NCBI GenBank assembly: GCA_026387915.1
Contig: JAPLKS010000013.1
Coordinates: 62,001-126,000 of the forward strand
DNA: 64,000 nt
Source of the DNA: Gemmatimonadota bacterium
Lineage (GTDB): Bacteria; Gemmatimonadota; Gemmatimonadetes; Gemmatimonadales; Gemmatimonadaceae
Direction: 5' to 3'
Numbering within the stretch: the stretch's first letter is position 1; each line of letters opens with the position of its first letter. Below the pieces are notes generated by a model. That model worked only from the letters and a program-made list of their open reading frames with translations. It was not told the origin of the DNA and searched no databases. This document shows, piece by piece, positions 36,622 to 45,316 of this stretch. The position numbers and the translations under genes are program-made.

Positions 36622-37660
36622 GCCACTTCTCCAGCATTGCCTGTAGACGCGCGGCGGCGTTCATCCCGTCACGAATCTCGTCGGCCTGTTGGTGCAACGG
36701 ACGTTCAGCCAGCACGCGCGACCACGCGTCCGCGGCACCACGGAAATCTGCCTGACGGAGCAACGAAAAGCCCAGCGTCAGGTCGTCGGCTGGCGACCGT
36801 TGACCGGCCGCAGAAACCAGTGGCGTCACCGCCGCAGTGACCACAGGCGTCACGGCCGCAGTCACCACAGGCGTCACAGCCGCAGTGACCACAGGCGTCA
36901 TCAGTGGAGTCTGCACGCGCTCCACCGGCTGCACCGATGCCCCGCTCGCCATCCGCAGTTCCACGACGCCGGTGGTCACGAGCCCGTACACCACCTTGGC
37001 CACTTCAAAGTCGCTGCGGCTCAATTCCGCAGCAATCGACCGGAGATCGTGCTCACCGTCAATCCGCGTGAGCACCTCCCACTCGCTCGGCAACAGGTCG
37101 AGCTGAGGTCCACCGTCATCCGCGACCGGCGCAAACGTCGGCACCGCAGACAGACTCGGCACACGATCCGAAATGCGCGACCATTCATCAATCCGGCGCG
37201 CTCCTTCCATCATCAACGACTCGGTGCCGATCTCCACCGTCGAGCCGGCGCCCACCGGCCCTTCTTCAAAGCGGAAGAACCCTTCCCCCCACGACAACAG
37301 CTCAAACACCACCGCCTCAATCTGCAATCGCATCTGCCGCTCGAGTTCTTTGCTCGACAGCGCGCCAGACTCCACGAGAATCTCACCGAGTCGTCGGTCG
37401 TCACCGGCATCCGCCTGCGCCAACCGGGCATTTTCGATGTCGGCCTTCGTCACCTTGCCCGCGCGCAGCAGCAGTTCGCCAATGCGGTGCGGATTACTGC
37501 GAATCGTGGCGCCCACCACACGACCACGCGCGAAGAGGACCGTCCCTTCGTTGTCGCGCAGCTCCGAGGTCACGGCCAACGTTCCCGTCTTCCGGCTCAG
37601 ATCGAGCAACTGAAAGACATCGTGTACGCCAAGTTCCTTGAGCGGTCCTTCGATGGCCAT
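36611..37660 (-). CDS. PATAN (DUF4388) protein with repeat-rich linker
   Basis: This 349-residue protein starts with a PATAN domain (EGPLKELGVHDVFQLLDLSRKTG, about 4-26, extending to about 105). A winged-helix-like middle (LPSEWEVLTRIDGEHDLRSI, then DFEVAKVVYGLVTTGVVELRM) ends near residue 245. A linker of three 8-residue TAAVTPVV repeats follows, and the end (about 295-349) is one TPR-like helical pair. It resembles the 539-residue PATAN protein downstream but with far fewer TPRs. The start is three bases from the stop of the 904-residue TPR gene. Confidence 0.8.
   Translation of the reverse strand: MAIEGPLKELGVHDVFQLLDLSRKTGTLAVTSELRDNEGTVLFARGRVVGATIRSNPHRIGELLLRAGKVTKADIENARLAQADAGDDRRLGEILVESGALSSKELERQMRLQIEAVVFELLSWGEGFFRFEEGPVGAGSTVEIGTESLMMEGARRIDEWSRISDRVPSLSAVPTFAPVADDGGPQLDLLPSEWEVLTRIDGEHDLRSIAAELSRSDFEVAKVVYGLVTTGVVELRMASGASVQPVERVQTPLMTPVVTAAVTPVVTAAVTPVVTAAVTPLVSAAGQRSPADDLTLGFSLLRQADFRGAADAWSRVLAERPLHQQADEIRDGMNAAARLQAMLEKWHGV
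36822..36900. repeat. 24-bp tandem repeat inside the PATAN gene
   Basis: Three copies of a 24-base unit (36822-36845, 36846-36869, 36870-36893) plus seven bases of a fourth. The unit on the plus strand is ggcgtcaccgccgcagtgac followed by caca, with one to three differences between copies. In frame on the minus strand it encodes TPVVTAAV repeats in the PATAN-TPR linker. Repeat number could vary between strains. Confidence 0.9.
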
Positions 37661-37663
37661 GGC

Positions 37664-40378
37664 TCAGCCCTCCCGCGCGCGATCGCCGAACACGGTGAGC
37701 AGATCACCGGCCGTACGCGCGTCGCGGCGTGCACGACGGGCGAACTCGCCGGCGGGCTCCAGATCGCTCACGCGCGTCCACTGCGCGACGGCCTCGCGGT
37801 ATCGTTTTTGTTCCGCGAGCAACACGCCGTCGTAATAGATCGCTCCCACGTGATCGTGGTCGAACGTCAAGATTCGATGGAACGCCTTCGCCGCGTCCTG
37901 CGGACGCCCAATCTCAATCAACGTCTCGCCAAGCGAGAGCAGCCCATCGAAGTTGTACGGATCACGCACGAGCAGTTCGACCAGTAACGTGAGCGCATCG
38001 CGCGGACGACCCGCCAGGCGCCGCAGCGCGGACAGCTCGAGGATCGCTTCGGTATACGTCGGCACCGCATCGAGGGCCGCGAGCAGATGCAACTCGGCCT
38101 CATCCCACGCCTGCCGTTGCGAGAGCAGACGGGCGAGATCAAAGCGCACGGCCGCAAAGTCGCCGTCCAGTTCGAGGGCGTGACGATACGCCGCAATCGC
38201 TCCCTCAATGTCACCGAGCGATCGCGTGATATTGCCCATCCAGCGCAACACGTCAGCCCGAGCCGGTGCTTGCCGACGTGCCTGCTCGAGCACCTCGAGC
38301 GCCGCCGCGGGATCACCCGCCTCAAACCGGCAGCTCGCGGCAAGGAGCATCGCGTCCACATCCGTTGGGGTCGTGGCAAGCACCAAGTCGGCCGCATCGC
38401 GCGCTTCGGCACCCCGCCCCAGCATCAGCAAGGCTTGCGCCTCACCGCGGAGCGCTCGCCCGTGCTGCGGATCGGACTGCCGCGCCGCGCGATACCGCTC
38501 GAGCGCGTCACCAAAGGCGCCTTGGCGGCACAGAATGTCGCCGAGCAACGCATTGCCGTCGGCCGGCGCACTACCGCGCGCGAGCGCGCGGCTCGTTTCC
38601 GCGCGCGCACGATCGAGCATGCCCTTGGTGAGATAGTCCGCCGCCATCGCGTAGGGATCCGCTTCCGCTGGCGTTTCGAGCGCGCTCACCGATTCCTGTG
38701 CCGGCTTGAGCTCTTTGAATAGCGAATCCAGGAGCTGCGGGTCAAAGGCGAAGGTCTCGACGTCGCCACTCAGCCGCTGCTCGCCGCCCAAGTCAGGCAC
38801 CACTTGGAAGTCGGCGTCTTCGTACTCGAGGTCAATCGCCAACTGAAATTTCTGCGGCACGTAATAGGAGTCGAGCTCAAGGGCACGCTTGGTCTCCCGT
38901 AGCGCGCCTTCGAAGTCTCCGAGGTTCGAAAGTACAAAGCTCAGATTGTAGTGCGCTTCCGCGAGGTCCGGATTGGCCTGAATCGACCGCGCGAACGCAT
39001 TCCGTGCATCCTCATACTTTCGCAGTTCCGACAACACTAACCCAACGCCGTTCCACGCCGTCGGCTGCTCGGGCTCGCTGTTCAACACCTGACGATACGC
39101 CTCGAGCGCCAGCTGATACTTCCGACCCTTCGTGAGGAGGAGCGCGAGATTGAGACGCGCCTTGGTAAACGAGGAACTCACGTCGAGCGCGGCGCGGAAC
39201 GCGTCTACCGAGTCGTCGTGATTGCCGTCGTGATACCGAGCTACCGCCAGGTTATTGAGCGCGAGCGCGTAGCGAGGATCCGCCACGAGTGCCTGCTGAT
39301 AGCTCGCCGCCGCGTCGGCATATCGCCCCGCCTGATGCAGCGCGACCCCGCGCTCGTTCCAGAGCTTGGGACTGTCGGTCTGCTCCGCGACCAACGCGTC
39401 GTATAGCACGAGGGCCGCCGCTGGGTCTTTGCGCAACAGGCAGAGTTCGGCGAGCGCTTGCCGTACCAGCGCCTGATCTTCGCCGCGCTCAAGGGCGAGC
39501 GTGTATTCCCGCTCCGCCTCTACCAGATAGCCCTTCTGCCGATACGCGAGCCCGAGCGAGTAATGCGCCAGCCGCTCCCCTTCGGCCACCTGCATCAGCC
39601 GCTGCGTCTTCCGCTCCGAATGCCCCGGCAGCAGTTCTTCGTATTTCTGCGCGTTGTACTGGTCGATCGACAAGTTCGCCTGCGCGCGCGACAAGGTCGG
39701 ATTGAGCTGAATCGCCCGCTTACTCGCCGCGCGCGCTTCGTCCGGCCGGCCGAGTTCACCATACACAAACCCGAGCAGGAAGAGCGCGTCCGGATTGTCC
39801 GGATTCAGCTCAATCGCACGCTGCAACTCCACCAGCGCGTCCTCGGCCCGCCCCTGATTGTACAGGACTTCGCCGAGGTAGAAGTGGGTCAATGAACTCG
39901 CGGGATCAAGCCGCAACGCCTCCTCGAGCCAGGCCATCGCGTTGCCCAGACTGCCATTCGCCTTTTCGGCCAACGCCAGTTGCACGATCGCCGCGAGGTC
40001 ACCGGGGTTATGGTGCAGCAACGCCGTAAATTCCACGATCGCCTCATCGGCGCGACCGAGGAGCGCACACGCACGCCCCAGCTCCCAGCGCGCGTCGCGG
40101 TCATCCACACGCTGCCGCAAGCGCTCGCGCAGTTCGCCCACTCGGCGGTCGTAGAACCCGGTGTTGAAGTACGCCACCTCGAGGTTGCGCTGCGCGACCT
40201 GCATTTTAGCGTCAAGTTCGAGCGCCTTCGTGAACGCGGCGACCGCCTCTTCGTGCAACCCTTTGTTGAAGTACAACACGCCCAAATTGTTGTGCGCACC
40301 GGCATCGGACGGATCAATGCGGCGCGCGAAGCTTAGCAGCGTCGCGCGATCGCGTTCAGATCCATGCGTCTCCGCCAT
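37664..40378 (-). CDS. Large TPR scaffold protein
   Basis: This protein of about 904 residues is almost entirely TPR repeats (roughly 20 units). Canonical ones include AHNNLGVLYFNKGLHEEAVAAF (near 32-53), LTHFYLGEVLYNQGRAEDALVEL and WNERGVALHQAGRYADAAASY. A non-repeat acidic stretch (about 510-570, DADFQVVPDLGG onward) splits two TPR blocks. There is no signal peptide. It is likely the main scaffold of the operon. I chose the ATG at 40378; a TTG one codon earlier is also possible. It starts ten bases after the cheC stop. Confidence 0.85.
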   Translation of the reverse strand: MAETHGSERDRATLLSFARRIDPSDAGAHNNLGVLYFNKGLHEEAVAAFTKALELDAKMQVAQRNLEVAYFNTGFYDRRVGELRERLRQRVDDRDARWELGRACALLGRADEAIVEFTALLHHNPGDLAAIVQLALAEKANGSLGNAMAWLEEALRLDPASSLTHFYLGEVLYNQGRAEDALVELQRAIELNPDNPDALFLLGFVYGELGRPDEARAASKRAIQLNPTLSRAQANLSIDQYNAQKYEELLPGHSERKTQRLMQVAEGERLAHYSLGLAYRQKGYLVEAEREYTLALERGEDQALVRQALAELCLLRKDPAAALVLYDALVAEQTDSPKLWNERGVALHQAGRYADAAASYQQALVADPRYALALNNLAVARYHDGNHDDSVDAFRAALDVSSSFTKARLNLALLLTKGRKYQLALEAYRQVLNSEPEQPTAWNGVGLVLSELRKYEDARNAFARSIQANPDLAEAHYNLSFVLSNLGDFEGALRETKRALELDSYYVPQKFQLAIDLEYEDADFQVVPDLGGEQRLSGDVETFAFDPQLLDSLFKELKPAQESVSALETPAEADPYAMAADYLTKGMLDRARAETSRALARGSAPADGNALLGDILCRQGAFGDALERYRAARQSDPQHGRALRGEAQALLMLGRGAEARDAADLVLATTPTDVDAMLLAASCRFEAGDPAAALEVLEQARRQAPARADVLRWMGNITRSLGDIEGAIAAYRHALELDGDFAAVRFDLARLLSQRQAWDEAELHLLAALDAVPTYTEAILELSALRRLAGRPRDALTLLVELLVRDPYNFDGLLSLGETLIEIGRPQDAAKAFHRILTFDHDHVGAIYYDGVLLAEQKRYREAVAQWTRVSDLEPAGEFARRARRDARTAGDLLTVFGDRAREG

Positions 40379-40388
40379 CAACGCGCCG

Positions 40389-41006
40389 TCAGTCGACGCG
40401 GATCGCGCGCAAAATGGCGTGCAAGCTCGGCACGTCCGGCATCAGCAAAAAGAAGCCGCGGAGCCGCTCGCCATTGTCCGCCAACTGGAACTCACTCTCC
40501 ACACAGAACACCGCGTCGTGATCGCGCGCGACTTCCATGAAGCTCGTGTTGAGCACAGCGTCGCTCATGTCCACCGCCAACGACGGCGGAGAGGGCAACA
40601 GAATCATCCCGAGGAACTCGCTCAGGGCATTGAGATACGCCGCGCTGAGAATGTTTCCGGCTTCCTTGATCGCCGATTGCTCAATCACGCCGAGCTCCGT
40701 CACCGGCTTGTTCATCATGAGGCCCGCCACGCGCAGCGCGGTCTGCCGCGAAAACACGAGCATCGTGAGCCCCGTGAGATCGCCCAGCATACGCATCAAC
40801 ACCGCCGCGACCGGCTCCTCCCCCGAATCAATATGATTGGGCACGTCGGACAGCGGGGTGATGGTCAGTCGCGGCACGCTGATCATGATGCGCTGCGTCG
40901 TCATTTGCGATAACGCCGTCGCGGCGTGTCCCGCGCCGATGTTTGCGACTTCGCGCAGCGCGTCAAGCTGAAGCGGTGAGAGTTGCCGGATGTCGTCCAC
41001 CGTCAC
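40389..41006 (-). CDS. cheC: CheC-type CheY-phosphatase
   Basis: CheC dephosphorylates CheY~P and binds CheD. The 205-residue protein has two phosphatase-type helices: REVANIGAGHAATAL (E19, N22) and IKEAGNILSAAYLNAL (E115, N118). Both carry the ExxN pair, so both sites may be active. Central and C-terminal segments match CheC. It overlaps cheA by four bases. Combined with cheD downstream, it suggests the CheC/CheD/CheY feedback known in Bacillus. Confidence 0.92.
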   Translation of the reverse strand: MTVDDIRQLSPLQLDALREVANIGAGHAATALSQMTTQRIMISVPRLTITPLSDVPNHIDSGEEPVAAVLMRMLGDLTGLTMLVFSRQTALRVAGLMMNKPVTELGVIEQSAIKEAGNILSAAYLNALSEFLGMILLPSPPSLAVDMSDAVLNTSFMEVARDHDAVFCVESEFQLADNGERLRGFFLLMPDVPSLHAILRAIRVD

Positions 41007-42958
41007 GTCCCCTGAAAGAGGCTACCTACGTCTACGATCAGCGCGGGTGCGCCGTCGGCGAGAATCGTCGCGCCACTGAACAACGCCAGTCCATCCCGCG
41101 GGGCGTCGAACTGCTTGACCACGATCTCTTGCTGTCCCAGCAACTCATCCACGACGAGCCCCGACCGACGCTCTCCGCGCTCAATCACCACAATCTCGCG
41201 CGCATCACCGGGCTCGCCCTCCTGACGCACGACCTGCCGTAAATCGAGCAGCGGCAGCACTTCGTCGCGCAGCACCAGCACATCGCGCCCCTTCACCTGC
41301 TGCACCGCTCCGCCGCCGTATTCCAGCGTCTCGCGCACATGGGTGAGCGGCAACGCATAACACTCCGTTCCCGAACGGGCGAGCAACGCGCGCACAATCG
41401 CCAGCGTAATCGGCAACCGCACGGTGATCGTGGTGCCCGCGCCGGGCGCGCTCCGCAAATCCACCGACCCACCCAGCGCACGCACCTTGGTCTGCACCGC
41501 GTCCACCCCCACACCACGCCCCGAAAGCTCTGACACCTGCTCCGCCGTTGAGAACCCGGGGTGTGCAATACACCGAAGCAATTGCTCGTCGTCGAGTTCA
41601 CGCACCGTCGCGTCCACCAGGCCGGTCGCCTTCGCGCGCGCGAGCACCTTGGCGCGATCAATCCCGCGGCCGTCGTCGCTCACACGAATCAGCACCGACG
41701 CACGATCGCGTGCGGCGCTCAACACCAACCGACCCGCCGCTGGTTTTCCCGCGGCGACCCGCACATCCGGTGTTTCGATGCCATGGTCCAGTGCGTTGCG
41801 CAGCAAGTGCACCACCGGCTCACCAATCTCGTCGAGCAACGAACGATCGAGTTCAATGTCCTTGCCTTCGATCACAAAATTCACGTCTTTGCCGAGTTGA
41901 CGCGCCGCATCGCGCACGAGACGCGGAAAACGGTCGAACACCTGCCACACGGGCACCATGCGCGCCGTGATGATTTCCGTCTGCAGTTCCGCGATTAACC
42001 GCGACGCCTGTTGCAGCGTGTCATCCAACGCCGCGTCGCCGATCCCCGCCGACAACTGCAGCAGGCGGCCGCGCGCGATCATGAGTTCGCCAATCAGATT
42101 CATCAACGCGTCGAGACGCGACAGATCCATGCGCACAAAGCGCGTCGCGCGAGAGGCCGCGCGCACCGCTGCGGCTTCGCCCTCGCGGACTACTTCGATC
42201 GTGGCGCGCGTACTGCGACGCACCTGCCCACTCGCATCCACCTCCACCTGCGCCACCTCGCCCGCGCTACGCACCGCGGCCTCGATCTCGGCCACCGTCG
42301 CCGTCGTCACGAGGCGCAACGCAAACGCTTGTGGCGTGGTCGCCTCGCGCAGCACCTCTTCTGCGGGCGACGTCGCCATGACGTCGCCGATCGCACGCAA
42401 TTTTTCGACCGCCAAATAGGCGCGCACGCCCGGGAGGATCGCGTCCGCACTCTGCCGCACGCGCACGATCACCCCAGGGCCGTCGAGCGGATCGGCCGCG
42501 GCGACCTCCACCAAGGCGCCGATTCCCGCCGTCGCATCCAACGGCACGGCGCGAAACTCACCGGTGCCCGTTCCGCCCGCCACATCGTGGAGCCGCTGCA
42601 ACGCCGCGGTCATCGCCGGCGTGGCCTGCGAGCTGTCGGACGCAGAGTCGAGTCCACTCTCAAAGGCATCGGCCGCCGCAAAAAGCGCATCCATCAGCGC
42701 CGGCGAGTGCGCCTGCTCCCCACGCCGCACGCGGTCGAGCAGCGACTCCAGTTCGTGCGCGAACTCGGCGACCGCATGGTAGCCCATCGTCGCGCACATC
42801 CCTTTGACGGTGTGCACCGCGCGAAACACCGCGCTCAGGGAATCCTGATCGTCGGCGCCGCCCTGCTCCAACAGGAGCAGACTGCGATTCATGGTGGCAA
42901 GCTGCTCTCGGCTCTCGGTCCGAAAGAGCTCCGCGTACCGTGCCGGGTCGAGGCTCAT
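41003..42958 (-). CDS. cheA: Chemosensory histidine kinase CheA
   Basis: CheA is the array kinase that phosphorylates CheY and CheB. The 651-residue protein has an Hpt domain (phosphorylated H49 in AVHTVKGMCATMGY), a variable middle region (about 115-270), P3 dimerisation (VRMDLSRLDALMNLIGELMIARG), an ATPase domain with HLLRNALDHGIE (N box), DDGRGID and GRGVGVDAV, and a C-terminal CheW-like P5 domain. I chose the ATG at 42958; the longer frame extends only into the gap before cheY. The middle region has no obvious P2 receiver-binding match. It overlaps cheC by four bases. Confidence 0.95.
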   Translation of the reverse strand: MSLDPARYAELFRTESREQLATMNRSLLLLEQGGADDQDSLSAVFRAVHTVKGMCATMGYHAVAEFAHELESLLDRVRRGEQAHSPALMDALFAAADAFESGLDSASDSSQATPAMTAALQRLHDVAGGTGTGEFRAVPLDATAGIGALVEVAAADPLDGPGVIVRVRQSADAILPGVRAYLAVEKLRAIGDVMATSPAEEVLREATTPQAFALRLVTTATVAEIEAAVRSAGEVAQVEVDASGQVRRSTRATIEVVREGEAAAVRAASRATRFVRMDLSRLDALMNLIGELMIARGRLLQLSAGIGDAALDDTLQQASRLIAELQTEIITARMVPVWQVFDRFPRLVRDAARQLGKDVNFVIEGKDIELDRSLLDEIGEPVVHLLRNALDHGIETPDVRVAAGKPAAGRLVLSAARDRASVLIRVSDDGRGIDRAKVLARAKATGLVDATVRELDDEQLLRCIAHPGFSTAEQVSELSGRGVGVDAVQTKVRALGGSVDLRSAPGAGTTITVRLPITLAIVRALLARSGTECYALPLTHVRETLEYGGGAVQQVKGRDVLVLRDEVLPLLDLRQVVRQEGEPGDAREIVVIERGERRSGLVVDELLGQQEIVVKQFDAPRDGLALFSGATILADGAPALIVDVGSLFQGT

Positions 42959-43001
42959 CGAATCCCGCCAGTGCGCGCCGGCCCGGGGGGGCGGCGCACG
43001 A

Positions 43002-43364
43002 TCACCCCAACACCCGCTGCACGGCCTCGAGTACACGACTGGGCTGGAACGGCTTCACCACAAAATCCTTCGCCCCCGCCTGAATCGCCTCCACCACAAG
43101 CGCCTGCTGCCCCATGGCGCTGCACATCACGACTTTCGCGTTCGGATCGAACTGCGTAATGGCGCGCACGGCATCAATGCCACCCATATCCGGCATCACG
43201 ATGTCCATCGTCACGAGGTCGGGGCGCAGCAACTTGTACTTCTCGACCGCCTGAGAACCCGTCTCGGCCTCGCCGACGACTTCAAACCCCGCCTGCTGCA
43301 GAATGTCGCCGACCATCGTCCGCATGAAGATCGCGTCGTCGCAAATCAGGACCGTCGGAGCCAT
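43002..43364 (-). CDS. cheY: Single-domain response regulator CheY
   Basis: The 120-residue receiver has the complete phosphorylation set: D9/D10, phosphoacceptor D54 (TMDIVMPD), S82 (MCSAMG) and K104 (VVKPFQPS). It has no output domain, so it is a CheY-type messenger from CheA. Its downstream target is not in the window: there are no flagellar switch genes here. In this setting the target may be one of the MglA/roadblock/TPR proteins, which is inference. It lies 30 bases after cheW and 43 before cheA. Confidence 0.95.
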   Translation of the reverse strand: MAPTVLICDDAIFMRTMVGDILQQAGFEVVGEAETGSQAVEKYKLLRPDLVTMDIVMPDMGGIDAVRAITQFDPNAKVVMCSAMGQQALVVEAIQAGAKDFVVKPFQPSRVLEAVQRVLG

Positions 43365-43394
43365 AATCGCCTCACCCGTTTGTGGAGTTTCGCG

Positions 43395-43883
43395 CTAGCC
43401 CGCGAGCGCTTCGCGGGCAATCGCGTCCATGTCACACACCAGCGCGCTCTCGTCACCCACCACTCCAACCGGCACGAGCGCCCGCACCACTCCGTCCGCA
43501 TTGCGGAGCGCATCCACCGGCTCCAGCGCCGTATCGGCCACCGCACGCACATCGCGCACGGAATCCACCCGCAGCCCAAAGCGCTTGCCGCCACCCTCCA
43601 CGACGATCACCGACCCGACGCCGTCGACCGAGCGCGGCGCGCCAAATCGGACCGCGAGATCCATCACCGTCAACAACGTGCCTCGCACGTTGATCAGCCC
43701 CATCACCCATGCCGGTGCGCCAGGCAAACGCGTTGCAACGCGCGCGCCCACAATCTCCCGCACCACCGACAAATCACAGGCGCACAACCGCCCCGCTGCC
43801 CGAAAAAGCAGCAGGCGTTTGACGTCCAGATCAGCCGTCGACTCTATAGAAGCCAAGGTACTCCAAGGGATCGGGGTGGGCAA
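43395..43883 (-). CDS. cheW: CheW-type coupling protein (third copy, operon start)
   Basis: The 162-residue protein has the CheW fold: VKRLLLFRAAGRLCACDLSVVREIVGA (about 21-47), LPGAPAWVMGLINVRGTLLTVMDLAVRFG (about 53-81, with the conserved Gly-Leu-Ile-Asn-Val-Arg-Gly) and VIVVEGGGKRFGLRVDSVRDVRAV (about 93-116). The frame starts at TTG (43883), 53 bases inside rluD. A TTG at 43856 with GGAG upstream is an equally good or better start. It is the first gene of the che-mgl operon as arranged here. Confidence 0.88.
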   Translation of the reverse strand: MPTPIPWSTLASIESTADLDVKRLLLFRAAGRLCACDLSVVREIVGARVATRLPGAPAWVMGLINVRGTLLTVMDLAVRFGAPRSVDGVGSVIVVEGGGKRFGLRVDSVRDVRAVADTALEPVDALRNADGVVRALVPVGVVGDESALVCDMDAIAREALAG

Positions 43884-44811
43884 TTAACTCCGGCATCTCG
43901 GAGATGGCCCCCAACGACGTCCGTAAATCGGCCGGGAGCGACGACCGAAAGTCCATCGCCTCCCCGGTGACCGGGTGCTTGAACACGAGCCAGGCGGCGT
44001 GCAGAAAATGGCGCTTGGCCGGCAGCTCCACGAGCCGACGCGCTCCGCCTCCCCCGTACGTATCGTCCCCCACCACAGGGTGGCCCACCGACGTCAGATG
44101 CACGCGAATCTGGTGCGTGCGCCCGCTGTGCAGATGCGCGCGCAGAAAATCACACGACTGAAACCGCGCCAGCCGCACGAAATCGGTGCGCGCATCACGG
44201 CCCGCGAGCGCGATCGCCATCTTGGTGCGGTCATTCGGGTCGCGCCCAATCGGTCGGTCCACCGTCAAGCTGTCGCCGTCCAGGTGGCCCCAGCACATCA
44301 CGGCATAGCGGCGCGAGACCCGCCGCTCCGAAATCGCCTTGGAGAGAATGCGATGCGAGCGGTCAGTTTTCGCGACCACGAGCAGCCCGCTCGTGTCCTT
44401 ATCGAGCCGGTGCACGAGCCCGGCGCGCTCTTCGCCGCCCCCTTCCGCCAATCCCTGCCCGCGCCCCATGAGCGCGTTCACCAGCGTGCCGGTCCAGTTT
44501 CCCGGCGCCGGATGCACCACCATCCCCGCTGGCTTATCCACCACCAGCAGTTCGTCGTCTTCAAAAATAATGTGAAGCGGAATGTCTTCGCCCACCACCG
44601 GTCGTTCCGTGGTCGTGGTCACCGTCGCCGAGATCGCGTCACCGGTTTCGGTGCGATAGCTCGCTTTTTGTGCTCCGTCATTGACGAACACTTTCCCCGT
44701 CGCGATCAGCGTCGCGGCCATGGTGCGAGAAATGTCGAGCCGGCGCGCCACCAGAACATCGAGGCGTGTGCCGGCATCTTCGTCAACTGATAACTGGTGT
44801 GTCGTGTCCAT
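43831..44811 (-). CDS. rluD: RluA/RluD-family pseudouridine synthase
   Basis: This enzyme isomerises uridines in 23S rRNA (RluD-type targets helix 69). The 326-residue protein has an S4 RNA-binding domain (about 10-60) and the catalytic motif HRLDKDTSG with Asp137, followed by VAKTDRSHRIL, and RTHQIRVHLTSVGHPVVGDDTYG near residue 230. I chose the ATG at 44811 (MDTTHQLSV), which overlaps lspA by 29 bases; the longer frame is a shadow. The RluD versus RluA/RluC assignment rests on its S4 domain and its lspA neighbour. Confidence 0.9.
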   Translation of the reverse strand: MDTTHQLSVDEDAGTRLDVLVARRLDISRTMAATLIATGKVFVNDGAQKASYRTETGDAISATVTTTTERPVVGEDIPLHIIFEDDELLVVDKPAGMVVHPAPGNWTGTLVNALMGRGQGLAEGGGEERAGLVHRLDKDTSGLLVVAKTDRSHRILSKAISERRVSRRYAVMCWGHLDGDSLTVDRPIGRDPNDRTKMAIALAGRDARTDFVRLARFQSCDFLRAHLHSGRTHQIRVHLTSVGHPVVGDDTYGGGGARRLVELPAKRHFLHAAWLVFKHPVTGEAMDFRSSLPADLRTSLGAISEMPELIAHPDPLEYLGFYRVDG

Positions 44812-45316
44812 GAACGGGCTCCTGCGCCGGCACCGCAGCGTCCTCACGCCACAACACCGCCGCCAACAGGATGGCGCCGCACGTCACGGCGATGTCGGCG
44901 ACATTGAAGGTCGGCCAACGCGACCCACCAATGCCGATATCGATAAAATCCACCACGCCTCGCACCGACCGCATGCGATCGACGAGGTTTCCCACCGCGC
45001 CGCCACACACGAGCCCCAACGCCACTACGCGCCGGAGATCGTCTGCGCGTGTCGCGCGAAACATCCGCCACAACACCAGCAGCGCGCCCAACGCCAGCGC
45101 GCTGAAAATCCAGCGCGACTGTGCCCCCACATGCAGCCCAAAGGCTGCACCGGGGTTGTAGACCAGCGTCAGTCGCACCACGCTGCCCCACACGTCGTGC
45201 GGCAGATACGGTGGCAGCAAACGCGCCGCCGCCGCGTCTTTCGTGAGGAGGTCCGTCACCAACACGGCCCCCCCGACGCCCCAGAACAGCGGGGCGTGAC
45301 GACTACTTCTTGGCAT
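44783..45316 (-). CDS. lspA: Lipoprotein signal peptidase LspA
   Basis: LspA cleaves signal peptides of diacylglyceryl-modified prolipoproteins at the inner membrane. The 177-residue protein has four membrane helices. The catalytic aspartates are D123 (VVDFID) and D141 (NVADIAV), with GGAVGNLVDRMRSVRGVVDF as the family signature. Also VYNPGAAFGLHVGAQSRW (about 52-69). The ATG at 45316 overlaps the dksA-like gene by 14 bases. Confidence 0.95.
   Translation of the reverse strand: MPRSSRHAPLFWGVGGAVLVTDLLTKDAAAARLLPPYLPHDVWGSVVRLTLVYNPGAAFGLHVGAQSRWIFSALALGALLVLWRMFRATRADDLRRVVALGLVCGGAVGNLVDRMRSVRGVVDFIDIGIGGSRWPTFNVADIAVTCGAILLAAVLWREDAAVPAQEPVHGHDTPVIS

Noticed and set aside
36822-36900. CRISPR-like array
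   Set aside because: The repeats are contiguous with no spacers and are in frame inside a coding sequence.
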